From the NCBI RefSeq assembly GCF_003201955.1, contig NZ_QJJM01000004.1, forward strand, positions 1 through 64,000: a DNA stretch of 64,000 bases, in the 5' to 3' direction. The notes beneath the pieces were generated by a model. That model made no database searches. It was not told where the DNA came from and saw only the letters and a list, made by a program, of their open reading frames with translations. Positions 26,654 to 35,955 of the stretch are shown here, piece by piece (the first letter of the stretch is position 1; each line of letters opens with the position of its first letter). The position numbers were made by a program, and so were the translations under genes. Origin of the DNA: Blastomonas natatoria. GTDB lineage: Bacteria; Pseudomonadota; Alphaproteobacteria; Sphingomonadales; Sphingomonadaceae.

Positions 26654-27415
26654 GTGAGACAGCTACATCAGGATTACTGGAATTTCCGCGGCTCGTTCAA
26701 GATTGCCAGGATCGTCGACATTGGTACGCACATGTCGCTCGTACGGCGCGGCAACGGCCGCTTTCTCGCGCTCGACAGCTATGAACTCGACGATGACGAT
26801 CGCGCCCGGTTGCTTGAACTGACCGATAATGGCCGCCTTGTCGATGCCATCCTCAATGTCCACCCGTTTCACACGCTGCACTGCCCGGCGCTTGCCGACA
26901 CTCTGCCCGGCGTTCGTCTGATCGGCACACGTCGGCATCTGGCGCAGCTTCCCGGGTTGAACTGGGATGAGCGTGTAATCGAGGATGCTTCAACCCAGGC
27001 GGAGTTTGCCGACGACCTGTCCTTTTCGATACCCGCGGGCGTCGATTTCATCAGCGACGACGAGAAGGTGCATGTCGCCTCGGTCCTGGTGCGCCACCGC
27101 GCGAGCGGGATCGTGCATGTCGATGATACCATCAACGTGCTGGCGCCGCCGGAGCTCCTGTCGGCGATCCTGCCGGAGCAGAAGCTGCGCTTTCATCCGA
27201 TGCTGGCCAAGGCTCTCGAGCAGCGCAGCGGCGCGGCGGACGACTATGCGCGCTGGGCAGAGAGCCTGTCACGGGAATGGTCCGATACACCCTTCGTCTG
27301 TGCCGCGCATTCCACCGTCCGCGAGCTGCCGCCCGGCGGCTGGCAGGCCGAGATTCTGGCGGCGCTCGACGATGTCGAGAGCACGCTAGCAAAGCACCGC
27401 GCGGCGCACGGCTGA
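26654..27415 (+). CDS. MBL-fold-like protein (DUF4336-like), function unknown
   Basis: Encodes about 253 residues beginning RQLHQDYWNFRGSFKIARIV. The pattern of an opening beta region (VDIGTHMSLVRR), a histidine cluster HPFHTLHCPAL in place of HxHxDH, and a later VHVDDTINVL resembles the non-canonical metallo-beta-lactamase proteins grouped as DUF4336. Metal ligands are therefore not the classical set and catalysis is uncertain. The start is a GTG with AAGGA upstream; other in-frame starts at 26645 and 26621 are possible. It is followed 50 nt later by the aldehyde dehydrogenase gene and may share its transcript. Confidence 0.6.
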   Translation: MRQLHQDYWNFRGSFKIARIVDIGTHMSLVRRGNGRFLALDSYELDDDDRARLLELTDNGRLVDAILNVHPFHTLHCPALADTLPGVRLIGTRRHLAQLPGLNWDERVIEDASTQAEFADDLSFSIPAGVDFISDDEKVHVASVLVRHRASGIVHVDDTINVLAPPELLSAILPEQKLRFHPMLAKALEQRSGAADDYARWAESLSREWSDTPFVCAAHSTVRELPPGGWQAEILAALDDVESTLAKHRAAHG

Positions 27416-27465
27416 AGCCGTCGCTATCCGCGCCTTTCACCCCCCTTTTCCATGGAGATTGCATT

Positions 27466-28842
27466 ATGACTGACCGCAGCTTTGAAACCGTCAACCCGCT
27501 GACCGAAGAGACGATCCAGACCTACCACTATATGACCGACGAGCAGGCCGAAGCGGTCGTCGTGAAGTGCCATCAGGCGTTCCAAGACTGGCGCATGCGC
27601 AGCCTCGACGAGCGCGCCGAGGTCATCGGTCGGATCGGTGAGGAACTGCGCGCCTCGAAGGACGAATTCGCGCAGTTGATGACGCAGGAAGTGGGCAAGC
27701 TGCTGCGCGACAGCCGCCAGGAGATCGATCTGGTGGCGGCGATCTGCGATTACACCGCCCAGAACGGCCCCCGGGCGCTGGCCGATGAGAAGCGGCAGAC
27801 GCCGAATGGCGAGGGCTATGTCACCCATGCACCATTGGGTGTCATCTATGGCATCCAGCCCTGGAACTTCCCCGCCTATCAGGCCGTGCGCTACTCGATC
27901 TCCAGCCTCATGGCGGGCAATGGCGTGCTGCTCAAGCATGCGGAAAGCTGCACGGGAAGCGGCTTGTTCCTGCGCGACGTGTACGAACGCGCCGGGTTGC
28001 CCGAGGGCCTTTTCGGCGTTCTCCTGATCGATCACGACCAGTCCGATCGCATCATCGAGAACAGGCTGGTGCGTGGCGTGACGCTGACCGGGAGCGACAA
28101 GGCAGGCCGCACGGTGGGTGCCAAGGCTGCATCGGTCGCCAAGAAGACCGTGCTCGAACTGGGTTCCAACGACGCCTATATGGTGCTCGACGATGCCGAC
28201 CTCGATCTTGCGATCGAAACCTGCGTGCAGGGTCGTATCTACAATAACGGCCAGACCTGCGTGAATGCCAAGCGCTTCATCGTGACCGATGCCAATTACG
28301 ATGCCTTCGTGAAGGGCTATGTCGAGAAGTTCGAAGCGCTGAAGATGGGCGATCCCTCGGCCGAGGATACCGAGCTTGGCCCGCTGGTCACCAAGCGCCA
28401 GCGGGATCAGTTGCACGATCAGGTCGAGAAGAGTGTGGCCAAAGGTGCACGGGTGCTGACCGGCGGCGAGATTCCGGACCGCAAGGGATGGTTCTACCCG
28501 GCCACCGTGCTGGTCGATGTTCAGCCCGGCCAGCCTGCCTATGACGACGAGCTTTTCGGTCCTGCAGCATCGATCATTCGCGCGAAGGACGACGAGGATG
28601 CGATGCGCATTGCCAATGACAGCCGCTACGGCCTGGGGGGCGGCATTTTCTCGCGGGATATCGAACGCGCAAAGGATCTTGCGGCACGGCATTTCGATAC
28701 GGGGATGGTGTTCATCAACAATTTCAACGTGGCCTCGCCCGACATGCCCTTTGGCGGCGTCAAGGACTCGGGCTATGGCCGCGAGCATGGCGACGAAGGC
28801 TTCAAGGAGTTCGTCAACGCCAAGGCGATTCTTGTCGCATGA
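27466..28842 (+). CDS. NAD(P)-dependent succinate-semialdehyde dehydrogenase-type aldehyde dehydrogenase
   Basis: Encodes 458 residues of the aldehyde dehydrogenase superfamily. The nucleotide site (IQPWNFPAYQ), the general-base glutamate in VLELGSND and the nucleophilic cysteine in NNGQTCVNAKRF are all present. Sequence features match the short GabD/Sad-like branch that oxidises succinate semialdehyde and related aldehydes. The ATG has GGAGA upstream; the open frame continues 5' only as a shadow of the previous gene. It overlaps the following flavoprotein gene by 4 nt (ATGA), so the two are coupled. The natural substrate cannot be fixed from sequence. Confidence 0.88.
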   Translation: MTDRSFETVNPLTEETIQTYHYMTDEQAEAVVVKCHQAFQDWRMRSLDERAEVIGRIGEELRASKDEFAQLMTQEVGKLLRDSRQEIDLVAAICDYTAQNGPRALADEKRQTPNGEGYVTHAPLGVIYGIQPWNFPAYQAVRYSISSLMAGNGVLLKHAESCTGSGLFLRDVYERAGLPEGLFGVLLIDHDQSDRIIENRLVRGVTLTGSDKAGRTVGAKAASVAKKTVLELGSNDAYMVLDDADLDLAIETCVQGRIYNNGQTCVNAKRFIVTDANYDAFVKGYVEKFEALKMGDPSAEDTELGPLVTKRQRDQLHDQVEKSVAKGARVLTGGEIPDRKGWFYPATVLVDVQPGQPAYDDELFGPAASIIRAKDDEDAMRIANDSRYGLGGGIFSRDIERAKDLAARHFDTGMVFINNFNVASPDMPFGGVKDSGYGREHGDEGFKEFVNAKAILVA

Positions 28843-30257
28843 GCCAGCCCCGCACATTTCAGTGCGATGTCGCGATCATCGGGGCCGGCACTGCCGGCCT
28901 CGCGGCCGAAAGGGCCGCACGCGGCAACGGTGCATCGACGCTGCTGATCGATCCGGATTTCAGCGGCACGACCTGCGCGACCGTGGGATGCATGCCTTCC
29001 AAGCTGCTGATTGCGGCCGCGAAGGCGCATCACGCGGTATCGCGCGCCGATCAGTTCGGCATCACCGTCGGCGAGGTCGGCCTTGACGATGCCGCCATCT
29101 TCGGCCGCGTTCGGGCAGAGCGTGACCGGTTCGTGGCGCTGACGCAGAAATCGATCGGCGAGATTCCCGAATCGGTCAGAATAAGGGCGCGCGCGAGATT
29201 ATCCGGCCCTGGCAAGCTGGAACTGGATGACGGACGGCATGTCGAAGCCCGTGCCATCGTCATCGCCACTGGCTCTCGCCCCGCCATGCCCGACGCGCTT
29301 GCCGCGCTGGGCGATCGCGTTCTGACCAACGAGACCGTGTTCGAGCTGCAAAGGCTGCCCCGCCGCCTCGCGGTGATGGGATCGGGAGCGATCGGGCTGG
29401 AAATGGCCCAGGCCTTCGCCCGGCTGGGTGTGGAGGTTGCATTGTTCGACACGTCCCGCACCATGGCGAGCCTTCGCTGCCCGCGCGTGCACGCGGCGCT
29501 GCAGTCGATTATTGCGCGGGACGTCGATATCCATCTTGGGGTAGACGCCAGACCTGAGCCCTGCGGCGACGGGATACGGATGCATTGGACGGGCGCGAGC
29601 GACGGCGAGGCGACATTCGACCAGGTGCTGGTGGCAATTGGTCGTCCGCCGGCGCTCGACGGCCTTGGCCTCGACACGGCCGGGCTGGCACTCGATGACC
29701 GGGGCGTTCCATGCCATGACCGCAACACCATGCGTTGCGGCAACAGCAACGTGTTTCTGGCTGGCGATGTCGCTGGCGACCATCCGCTGCTCCACGAAGC
29801 CTCGCACGATGGCGCGATCGCGGGGCGCAATGCTGCCGCCTGTCCTGCACCGATCAAGGTCGATCGCCATGTGCCGTTCAGCATCATCTTCACCGACCCG
29901 CAGGTCGTGACCATCGGCCAATCGGAAGCAGACAGCGCCGTAAGCGGAACCGCCGATTTCGGAGACCAGGGCCGCGCACGCGTGGAAGCGCGCAACGAGG
30001 GCGCGCTCACGCTCTACGCCGCTGCGCCCGATGGCGTGCTGATCGGCGCGGATCTGGTGGCACCTGACGGCGAACATCTCGGCCATCTGCTGGCATGGGC
30101 GATCCAGCAGAAGATGACCGCGACCCAGGTGCTGCAAATGCCCTTCTATCATCCCACGATCGAGGAGGGCCTCAAGCAGGCCTTGCGCACCGTCTGCGCG
30201 GCCACCCCGATCAGCATTCCCGACGATCAGGACACAGGTTCGCCGCCCGGCGCCTGA
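28839..30257 (+). CDS. Dihydrolipoamide dehydrogenase-like pyridine nucleotide-disulfide oxidoreductase
   Basis: Encodes 472 residues with an FAD motif (IIGAGTAGLAAERAA), the redox-active disulfide CATVGCMPSK, an NAD-binding motif (VMGSGAIGLEMAQAFARLG), the FAD-closing VFLAGDVAGD, and a C-terminal dimer domain holding the active-site histidine in PFYHPTIEEGL. This is the complete set for a lipoamide dehydrogenase-type enzyme. No E1 or E2 component is adjacent, so the electron acceptor is unknown. It is coupled by a 4-nt overlap to the aldehyde dehydrogenase, which suggests it belongs to the same pathway rather than to a 2-oxoacid complex. Confidence 0.85.
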   Translation: MSQPRTFQCDVAIIGAGTAGLAAERAARGNGASTLLIDPDFSGTTCATVGCMPSKLLIAAAKAHHAVSRADQFGITVGEVGLDDAAIFGRVRAERDRFVALTQKSIGEIPESVRIRARARLSGPGKLELDDGRHVEARAIVIATGSRPAMPDALAALGDRVLTNETVFELQRLPRRLAVMGSGAIGLEMAQAFARLGVEVALFDTSRTMASLRCPRVHAALQSIIARDVDIHLGVDARPEPCGDGIRMHWTGASDGEATFDQVLVAIGRPPALDGLGLDTAGLALDDRGVPCHDRNTMRCGNSNVFLAGDVAGDHPLLHEASHDGAIAGRNAAACPAPIKVDRHVPFSIIFTDPQVVTIGQSEADSAVSGTADFGDQGRARVEARNEGALTLYAAAPDGVLIGADLVAPDGEHLGHLLAWAIQQKMTATQVLQMPFYHPTIEEGLKQALRTVCAATPISIPDDQDTGSPPGA

Positions 30258-30293
30258 ACAGGTCGCCGCAAGCCGGAGCTGCGAGCAACCGCT

Positions 30294-30640
30294 TCAGCCG
30301 CGCCGCCGCCGATTGACGACCGGGTCTGCGCGCAGTCTGCTTGTGGCGTAATCGACAAAGCTGCGCACCTTGGCCGAGGCGCGGCGACCTTCAAGATGGA
30401 CCAGATGCACCGGCAGGGGCTGACGCTCGAATGCCTCGAGCACCAGCCTTACCCGGCCGTAAGTGACCGACGGGCCGACCTGACAAAACAAGAGCCGGCT
30501 GACGCCCCCGCCCTGCTCGACGACATGCAGAAACGGCGGAATTGGTATCGCACGTCAGCGAGGGGTGGATCCGGACCGTCAGGCGATCGTCCTCGCCAAA
30601 GCGCCATTCCCGGCTGCTGAGCGCACTGGTCGCCACGATC
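30294..30640 (-). pseudogene. 3' remnant of a LysR-family regulator gene
   Basis: Two adjacent minus-strand frames together give the end of a LysR effector-binding domain: EWRFGEDDRLTVRIHPSLT in one frame, then HVVEQGGGVSRLLFCQVG, LPVHLVHLEGRRASAKVRSF and VDYATSRL in the next. The frames join near 30535, which implies a one-base indel. The DNA-binding N-terminus is missing altogether, since the RidA gene begins its own reading frame immediately upstream. It is a decayed fragment that may once have controlled the flanking catabolic genes. Confidence 0.75.
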
Positions 30641-30652
30641 AGCCGGTTGCTG

Positions 30653-31147
30653 CTACCTGACCTTGGCTGCGGTCGCTTCGATCTCGATCAGGAACTGCGG
30701 CCCGGCGAGCGCTGCGACCTGAACGGTCGAGCGGGCGACCAGATTGGGATTGGCCGCCGTGCCGAAAAACTCGCGATAGCCGGCATTGAACCCGGCAAAG
30801 TCCATCTTGCCGCCCAGCTTGGGGTCGCCGACGACGAAAACCGTCAGCTTGACGACATCGGACATCGCATAGCCCTGTTTGGCCAGCGCTGCCTCGATCT
30901 TCCGGAAAGTGCTGACCGTCTGCGTCTTCGTGTCGCCATAGGCCTCGATGCCTTCAGTTCTGGCGGGATCGATCGGGCTGGCGAGCTGGCCGCTCAGCAT
31001 CAGAAGCTCCGCGCCCGGCGGAATGGTGACACCGCCCAGGATGATCGCGGGCGGCGGATTGGTGTGGCGCACGATCGTCTGCGCCTGGACCGGGGCAGCG
31101 GAGAGAATGGCGGCGAGCGCGGGTGCGGCAAGATATCGGATCAACAC
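30653..31147 (-). CDS. Exported RidA/YjgF family protein
   Basis: Encodes 164 residues. A signal peptide (LIRYLAAPALAAILSAAPVQAQ) precedes a complete Rid domain with GAELLMLSGQLAS, a central KTQTVSTFRKIEAAL helix, VVKLTVFVV, and the end LVARSTVQVAALAGPQFLIEIEATA. The arginine in VARSTVQV is the residue that binds the imine substrate in active RidA enzymes. The GTG start is chosen for the AAAGGAAC site upstream and because it starts the signal peptide. It lies just downstream of the flavin amine oxidase gene on the same strand. RidA hydrolyses reactive imines and enamines, a plausible partner for an amine oxidase working in the same compartment. Confidence 0.88.
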   Translation of the reverse strand: MLIRYLAAPALAAILSAAPVQAQTIVRHTNPPPAIILGGVTIPPGAELLMLSGQLASPIDPARTEGIEAYGDTKTQTVSTFRKIEAALAKQGYAMSDVVKLTVFVVGDPKLGGKMDFAGFNAGYREFFGTAANPNLVARSTVQVAALAGPQFLIEIEATAAKVR

Positions 31148-31250
31148 AAGTTCCTTTCGCGTGGACAAAGTTCGAGGTGTAAAGCCCGGAAGGCCAAGTC
31201 GCAGCATATCTGCCGCAACCGGACGGACATTTGCGGGGCCTGGCCGATCT

Positions 31251-32861
31251 TCATGCTGCAGCGGCTCGCACCCGCGGTTCGGCGAGCGCCCGCGCACGCA
31301 TCTGGTCGACCAGCGCAGCGACGGTGGCATGCGCCGATTGCAGCGCCCCTTCCTGCCAGCCGGGCGTCTGGCTGAGCGCGGCGCTGGCGAAGAAGATGCG
31401 GCCATCGGGCTGGTTGAGCAGACGGAACGCTGGCGTATCCGTCATCGGATGCTCGCCGCGATTGCGCACGCCAGGGATCCAGTTGGGCCAGGGACCCAGG
31501 CTGTAGGGTATCTTGCGCCAGTTGACGACCAGCGGCGCGCTGCAATCGGCGCCATGGCCCGGATGGACGCTGTCGATCGCGGCGCGCGCCATGGCGATCT
31601 GTTCGGCCATCGGCCGCCTGGCGAAGGCCTTGCCGGGCTCGCCCGAACTGTAGCAACCGACGATCATGCCGCGATCCTCATGCAGACCCCAGGAAGGATA
31701 CCAGATCAGGCTGGTCTCGCCACCGACAAAGGTCAGTCCGCCATAAATCTGGTCGCGTTCCCAGAAACGCGGTGCCTCGAATGCGACCTTGTTCGAATCC
31801 TCGTAAACCACGCTTGCGATGGCGCTGGCGACGGGCGCCGCAAAATTTGCCTCGATACCGGCGAGCACCGGAAATGGTATGGTGCACACGCAATAGTCGG
31901 CGCGCATGATCCGGGCCGCGCCGCTCGACTTGTCGATCCAGGCAATCTCGACCCCGGATTCCAGCTGGCGTATGCGCAGAACCTCTGCATCCAGCACCGC
32001 ACGCTTCTTCAGATGGCGTTCGATGCCCAGCGAGATCTGGTCCATGCCGCCCACCGGCTGGAACATCGTCGCCTGCATGTAGAGATTGTCCTCGAAGCCC
32101 ATCATCGCGAGCTGCTCATTGGCCAGCAGATCGGCGAGCGGCACCGGCGCGTTGGCGGTCTCGAAGCTCGAAACCCCCGCCCCCGGCCCGGTCCGGAACC
32201 CCGAGCGCGTCGTGCCCTTGAACGCATAATCGCCCTGCAGATCGCCATAGGCCTTGAGAAAGGGCAGCAGCTTGGCCTTTTCGTCCATGCTCAGCGCGCT
32301 GTCCAGCGCACCCTGGTTGACCGCCTTGGCCAGAAGTTCCGATACATGGCCGCGCATGTCGTTGATCGCGGTGCGCATCCGCAGCTTGTTGCCGTTCTTC
32401 GCGACCAGATAGGCCGATCGGCTGGAATTGACCTCCACCTCCAGCGGCACGCCAAAGCGCTTGGCATAGCCCAGAATGCCCTGATGGAAGCTTGGCAATC
32501 GCGCGGGGCCGGCGTTGAAATACAGCCCTTCGGAAAAATGCGCGATCTGGTCCTGCTCACCCTGCATCGCGATGCGGTCGCCATCGCGCACCGTCCAGGC
32601 CTTGCCGCCGACACGGCCGCGTGCCTCGATCACGGTGACGTCAAAACCGCGCTGTTCCAGTTCGAAAGCAGCTACCAGCCCTGCAATTCCCGCACCCAGT
32701 ACCACCACCGAACGCCCCTGGCCGAGATCGCCAGGCATCTCCTCGAGCGACGCCGCCCGTGCGACCCCGAACCACCCCATCGATTGCATGGCACCGGCGA
32801 CCGCCGTCAATCCGCCGACAGCGCCGATCCGGTGCAGCATGGTCCTGCGTGTTATCGTCAT
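31251..32861 (-). CDS. Tat-exported flavin monoamine oxidase family protein
   Basis: Encodes 536 residues. The N-terminus TITRRTMLHRIGAVGG is a twin-arginine signal followed by an ARAA cleavage site. The FAD-binding region VVVLGAGIAGLVAAFELEQRG continues with EARGRVGGKAWT, the GG-doublet of amine oxidases. The C-terminal FAD contact is in GRIFFASAALSQTPGWQEGAL. The enzyme should oxidise a primary or secondary amine, or an amino acid, to an imine with peroxide release in the periplasm. Two ATGs lie close together; the one before TITRR keeps the best spacing to GGGGGC. It is upstream of the exported RidA gene, separated by about 100 nt. Confidence 0.87.
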   Translation of the reverse strand: MTITRRTMLHRIGAVGGLTAVAGAMQSMGWFGVARAASLEEMPGDLGQGRSVVVLGAGIAGLVAAFELEQRGFDVTVIEARGRVGGKAWTVRDGDRIAMQGEQDQIAHFSEGLYFNAGPARLPSFHQGILGYAKRFGVPLEVEVNSSRSAYLVAKNGNKLRMRTAINDMRGHVSELLAKAVNQGALDSALSMDEKAKLLPFLKAYGDLQGDYAFKGTTRSGFRTGPGAGVSSFETANAPVPLADLLANEQLAMMGFEDNLYMQATMFQPVGGMDQISLGIERHLKKRAVLDAEVLRIRQLESGVEIAWIDKSSGAARIMRADYCVCTIPFPVLAGIEANFAAPVASAIASVVYEDSNKVAFEAPRFWERDQIYGGLTFVGGETSLIWYPSWGLHEDRGMIVGCYSSGEPGKAFARRPMAEQIAMARAAIDSVHPGHGADCSAPLVVNWRKIPYSLGPWPNWIPGVRNRGEHPMTDTPAFRLLNQPDGRIFFASAALSQTPGWQEGALQSAHATVAALVDQMRARALAEPRVRAAAA

Positions 32862-33620
32862 GAATGCCCCCATTCTTCCCAATGCAGGCCTTCAGTTCAT
32901 CCGTCTCCCTGACCATCGCATGTTCCGGAGTTCGCGGAGAGAATTCGACCCATGGGTCAAAATCGACCGTCTCATCCGGCTGGCTGGCCTATTGTGCAAC
33001 GCAGCGAAATTGAACGAGAAATCCGACGTGCCGCGCAACAAGATTACGCCTCACGCCTATAGAACAGCAGAAAAATCCAAACTTGGCTGGTCCGGAAATA
33101 TGAACATTTTGCGGAAGATCGATCAAGAGATTCTTTCGCACCTGCAGCATGGGGATGCTCCCCTGCCGGATCGGGGGCTGAAATCGGGCAACTGCATCTC
33201 CTTTCGGAGGTCGAATTGCCCCCGCAGTGGCAGGCCGGGCATCTGGGCCCTTTCACCCCTTGCAGGGCGCCGGATGGTTGGCCAAGCGGGCCTCATGCCC
33301 GAACACGCGTGAACCACACTGGTCAGGCCATATCCGGCATTTCGCGGCTGCTGATACGAAAGAGGTTTTGCCGATTTGCCACATATGGGGCAGCCGTCCG
33401 CCTGCCGGCTCAGGCACCCAGCGCCGGGCATCAGCATCGCCTCCTGGATACCGTCACGACAAACTCGCCCGAGCCACCGGTCTGTTTCATCTATGGCATC
33501 CGGGATACCCCAGCCGAAACGATAAGGCAGATCGATAGTTTTGAATAGCACATATAAATTTGCATGGCCTATCCAAATATGCAAACTGGCATGACCAATA
33601 AGCATAAGGGAGGATTTCTG
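32862..33620. other. Long intergenic region upstream of the TonB receptor
   Basis: About 760 nt without a convincing gene. A minus-strand frame at 33123-33605 lacks family features and codon bias. The last 80 nt are AT-rich and contain TTTGCAT (33559-33565) and ATGCAAA (33579-33585) as an inverted pair, followed by the strong ribosome-binding site of the receptor gene, so a regulated promoter is likely there. Confidence 0.45.
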
Positions 33621-35885
33621 ATGTCCGCATCCAGGCCATGGGCCACCTACGCATCCCGTACCGCCATCGCCCTCGCGTCCGCAGCCTTGGCCTTCTCCGC
33701 AAACGTCCAGGCGCAGGATGCCGATGCCGAAAGCGAGGCCAGCGCCGAAGACAATGTCATCATCGTCAGCGCGCAGAAACGCGATCAGAACATTCTGGAC
33801 GTGCCGGCAGCCATTTCGGCCGTGGGCCAGGATGTGCTGCAGGCGGCGCAGGTCGACCGCTTCACCGAGCTGACCGCCATCTCGCCGTCGCTGACCATCA
33901 CGACCAGCGGCAACCGCAACCAGAATCCCATTTTCCTGCGTGGCATCGGGACATTCAGCTTCTCGACCGCAGCCGAACCTGCCGTGCTCGTCATGATCGA
34001 CGATGTACCGCTGCTGTTGCCGGGACAGGCGCTCAGCAACTTTGCCGATGTGGCCCGAATCGAGGTTCTGCGTGGTCCGCAGGGCACGCTGTTCGGCAAG
34101 AGCGCATCGGCGGGCGTGATCAGCATCGTCTCCCAGGCGCCGGCAAACCAGCTGACCGGGTTTGTCGAGGCATCACTCACGGATGACGAGGAATTCCGCG
34201 TCCAGGGCGTCATCTCCGGCCCCGTGGACGAGAATGGCGGCTTCCGAATTTCCAGCTTCTACAACAATTTCAACGGCTTTTTGCGCAACACCCTTACCGG
34301 AAACAAGCTCGGTCAGGAAGAATCCTGGGGCCTGCGCGGACGGTTCGATTACGAGATCGGCAGGGCCCAGCTTCAGCTGACCGCTGATTACAGCGAATTC
34401 TTCGACAATGGCGGCGACAATACCTATCGCCAGGTCACCCGCACCCGGCCCGATGGCACCCCGGCCAATCGCCAGCTGGATCTGACTGGGATCACGCCGG
34501 GGCCGACCAACCGGAACCTGCGTATCAACGATGAGGCGGTGAACGATTCCAAACAGTTGCTGCTCTCCAGCCGGTTCAGCCTGGATCTCGATTTCGCGAC
34601 ACTGACCTCGATCACCAGCTATCAGTCGTGGAAATACGAAGCCCAGAATGACCAGGATCTCCAGCCAGTCCGGGACAGCTTCCAGGATACCTTCTACGAC
34701 ACCCGCACCGTCACCCAGGAGCTGAGGCTGACCTCGCCGACCGATGGAGCATTCGATTATATCCTTGGCGTCTATATCGCGGACGGCGATACCGACCGGA
34801 GCTTTCTCCGCATCGCGCCGAACACGCCGCCGCTGCGCCAGAACTGGGATTCCAACGCCTCGGTCCGCAACTATGCAGCCTTTGCGCAGCTGGGATACGA
34901 TCTGTCGCCCAAGACACTGGTGTCGCTCGGCGCGCGCCTGAACTATGAAAAGATCGACGTCTTCTTCCAGGACAACCGGACGGCGATACCGGGCATCTTC
35001 CGGGGATCGGATTCGGACACCGCCTTTACCGGGAAGCTGTCGCTCCAGCACTTCTTCGACAGTGGCATCATGGCCTTCGCTTCGGTCGCCACCGGCTACA
35101 AGGGGCAGGCCTATGACATCTCGTCGGGCTTCAACCAGCGGCGCGCCGACAATCCGATCCGGTCGGAAAGCAGCGTGGCCTATGAAGTCGGCCTCAAGGG
35201 CCAGGCACTCGACGGCAAGGCCCAGTTCCAGCTGGTCGGCTTCTGGGTCGATTATGATGATTTCCAGGCGCAGGGTATCAACAACGAGCTGATCGTGCCG
35301 CAGTTCGAGCTGGTCAATGTCGGCAAGCTGCGGACCCGTGGCGTCGAGCTGGAAACCTCGATCCGGCCGACCGATGGCCTCACCGTCTTTGCCTCGGGCG
35401 CCTATGTCGATGCGCAGATCAAGGAATTTGCCGGTGCGAACTGCTATTTCGGCCAGACGGTAGCGCAGGGATGCGTCCGCAATCCGACAACCGGTCTGTT
35501 TTCGCAGGACCTGGCAGGCAAGCAGCTCAACAACTCGCCCGACTTCAAGTTCAATGTCGGACTGATCTACGAAAAGCCGATCTTCGGGGATGTCGAGCTG
35601 GTACTCAACGGAAACTATACCTGGCAGAGCGGTGTCAATTTCGACATCGGCAACAATCCGCGGACAAAGCAGCCGGCTTATGGCCTGGCCAATGCCTCGA
35701 TCGGCCTGCAGGGCGATGACAAGAACTGGCAGGTAAGCCTGTTCGTCAACAACCTGTTCGATCAGGATTACGTGACCCAGATCATCGACGATACATCGAC
35801 CCGCGTCGATCCGTTCATCCTGCTGCAGCAGATTCCGCGCAACGCGAACCGCTTCTTCGGCATCCGCGCCCGTTTCGGCTTCTGA
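33621..35885 (+). CDS. TonB-dependent outer-membrane receptor
   Basis: Encodes 754 residues: a signal peptide (SRTAIALASAALAFSANVQAQ), a TonB-box-like DNVIIVSAQKRDQ, a plug domain (VPAAISAVG, RIEVLRGPQGTLFGKSA, VISIVSQAP) and a 22-strand barrel ending in the aromatic residue of IRARFGF. This is the sphingomonad type that imports large or scarce ligands using TonB energy. A GGGAGGA site lies 8 nt before the ATG chosen. Because the next genes (convergent) catabolise uronates, its ligand may be a uronate-bearing oligosaccharide or other glycan, but no SusD partner is present and the ligand is not readable from the sequence. Confidence 0.92.
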   Translation: MSASRPWATYASRTAIALASAALAFSANVQAQDADAESEASAEDNVIIVSAQKRDQNILDVPAAISAVGQDVLQAAQVDRFTELTAISPSLTITTSGNRNQNPIFLRGIGTFSFSTAAEPAVLVMIDDVPLLLPGQALSNFADVARIEVLRGPQGTLFGKSASAGVISIVSQAPANQLTGFVEASLTDDEEFRVQGVISGPVDENGGFRISSFYNNFNGFLRNTLTGNKLGQEESWGLRGRFDYEIGRAQLQLTADYSEFFDNGGDNTYRQVTRTRPDGTPANRQLDLTGITPGPTNRNLRINDEAVNDSKQLLLSSRFSLDLDFATLTSITSYQSWKYEAQNDQDLQPVRDSFQDTFYDTRTVTQELRLTSPTDGAFDYILGVYIADGDTDRSFLRIAPNTPPLRQNWDSNASVRNYAAFAQLGYDLSPKTLVSLGARLNYEKIDVFFQDNRTAIPGIFRGSDSDTAFTGKLSLQHFFDSGIMAFASVATGYKGQAYDISSGFNQRRADNPIRSESSVAYEVGLKGQALDGKAQFQLVGFWVDYDDFQAQGINNELIVPQFELVNVGKLRTRGVELETSIRPTDGLTVFASGAYVDAQIKEFAGANCYFGQTVAQGCVRNPTTGLFSQDLAGKQLNNSPDFKFNVGLIYEKPIFGDVELVLNGNYTWQSGVNFDIGNNPRTKQPAYGLANASIGLQGDDKNWQVSLFVNNLFDQDYVTQIIDDTSTRVDPFILLQQIPRNANRFFGIRARFGF

Positions 35886-35898
35886 GCCAGGGCATGCA

Positions 35899-35935
35899 AA
35901 GGGCCGCCCACCGGGAAACGGTTGGCGGCCCTTCT
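35899..35935. terminator. Bidirectional terminator between TonB receptor and uxuB
   Basis: GGGCCGCC and GGCGGCCC form the base of a long hairpin extended by CCG/CGG around a GGAAA loop, with AAA before and TTCTT after. It lies between the convergent stops of the receptor and the fructuronate reductase gene and can serve both strands. Confidence 0.75.
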
Positions 35936-35955
35936 TGCAGGTTCAGCAGGTTCAG

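Noticed and set aside
33123-33605. 160-codon minus-strand frame in the gap upstream of the TonB receptor
   Set aside because: No family similarity, ordinary ribosome-binding site absent, and it would cover the likely receptor promoter.
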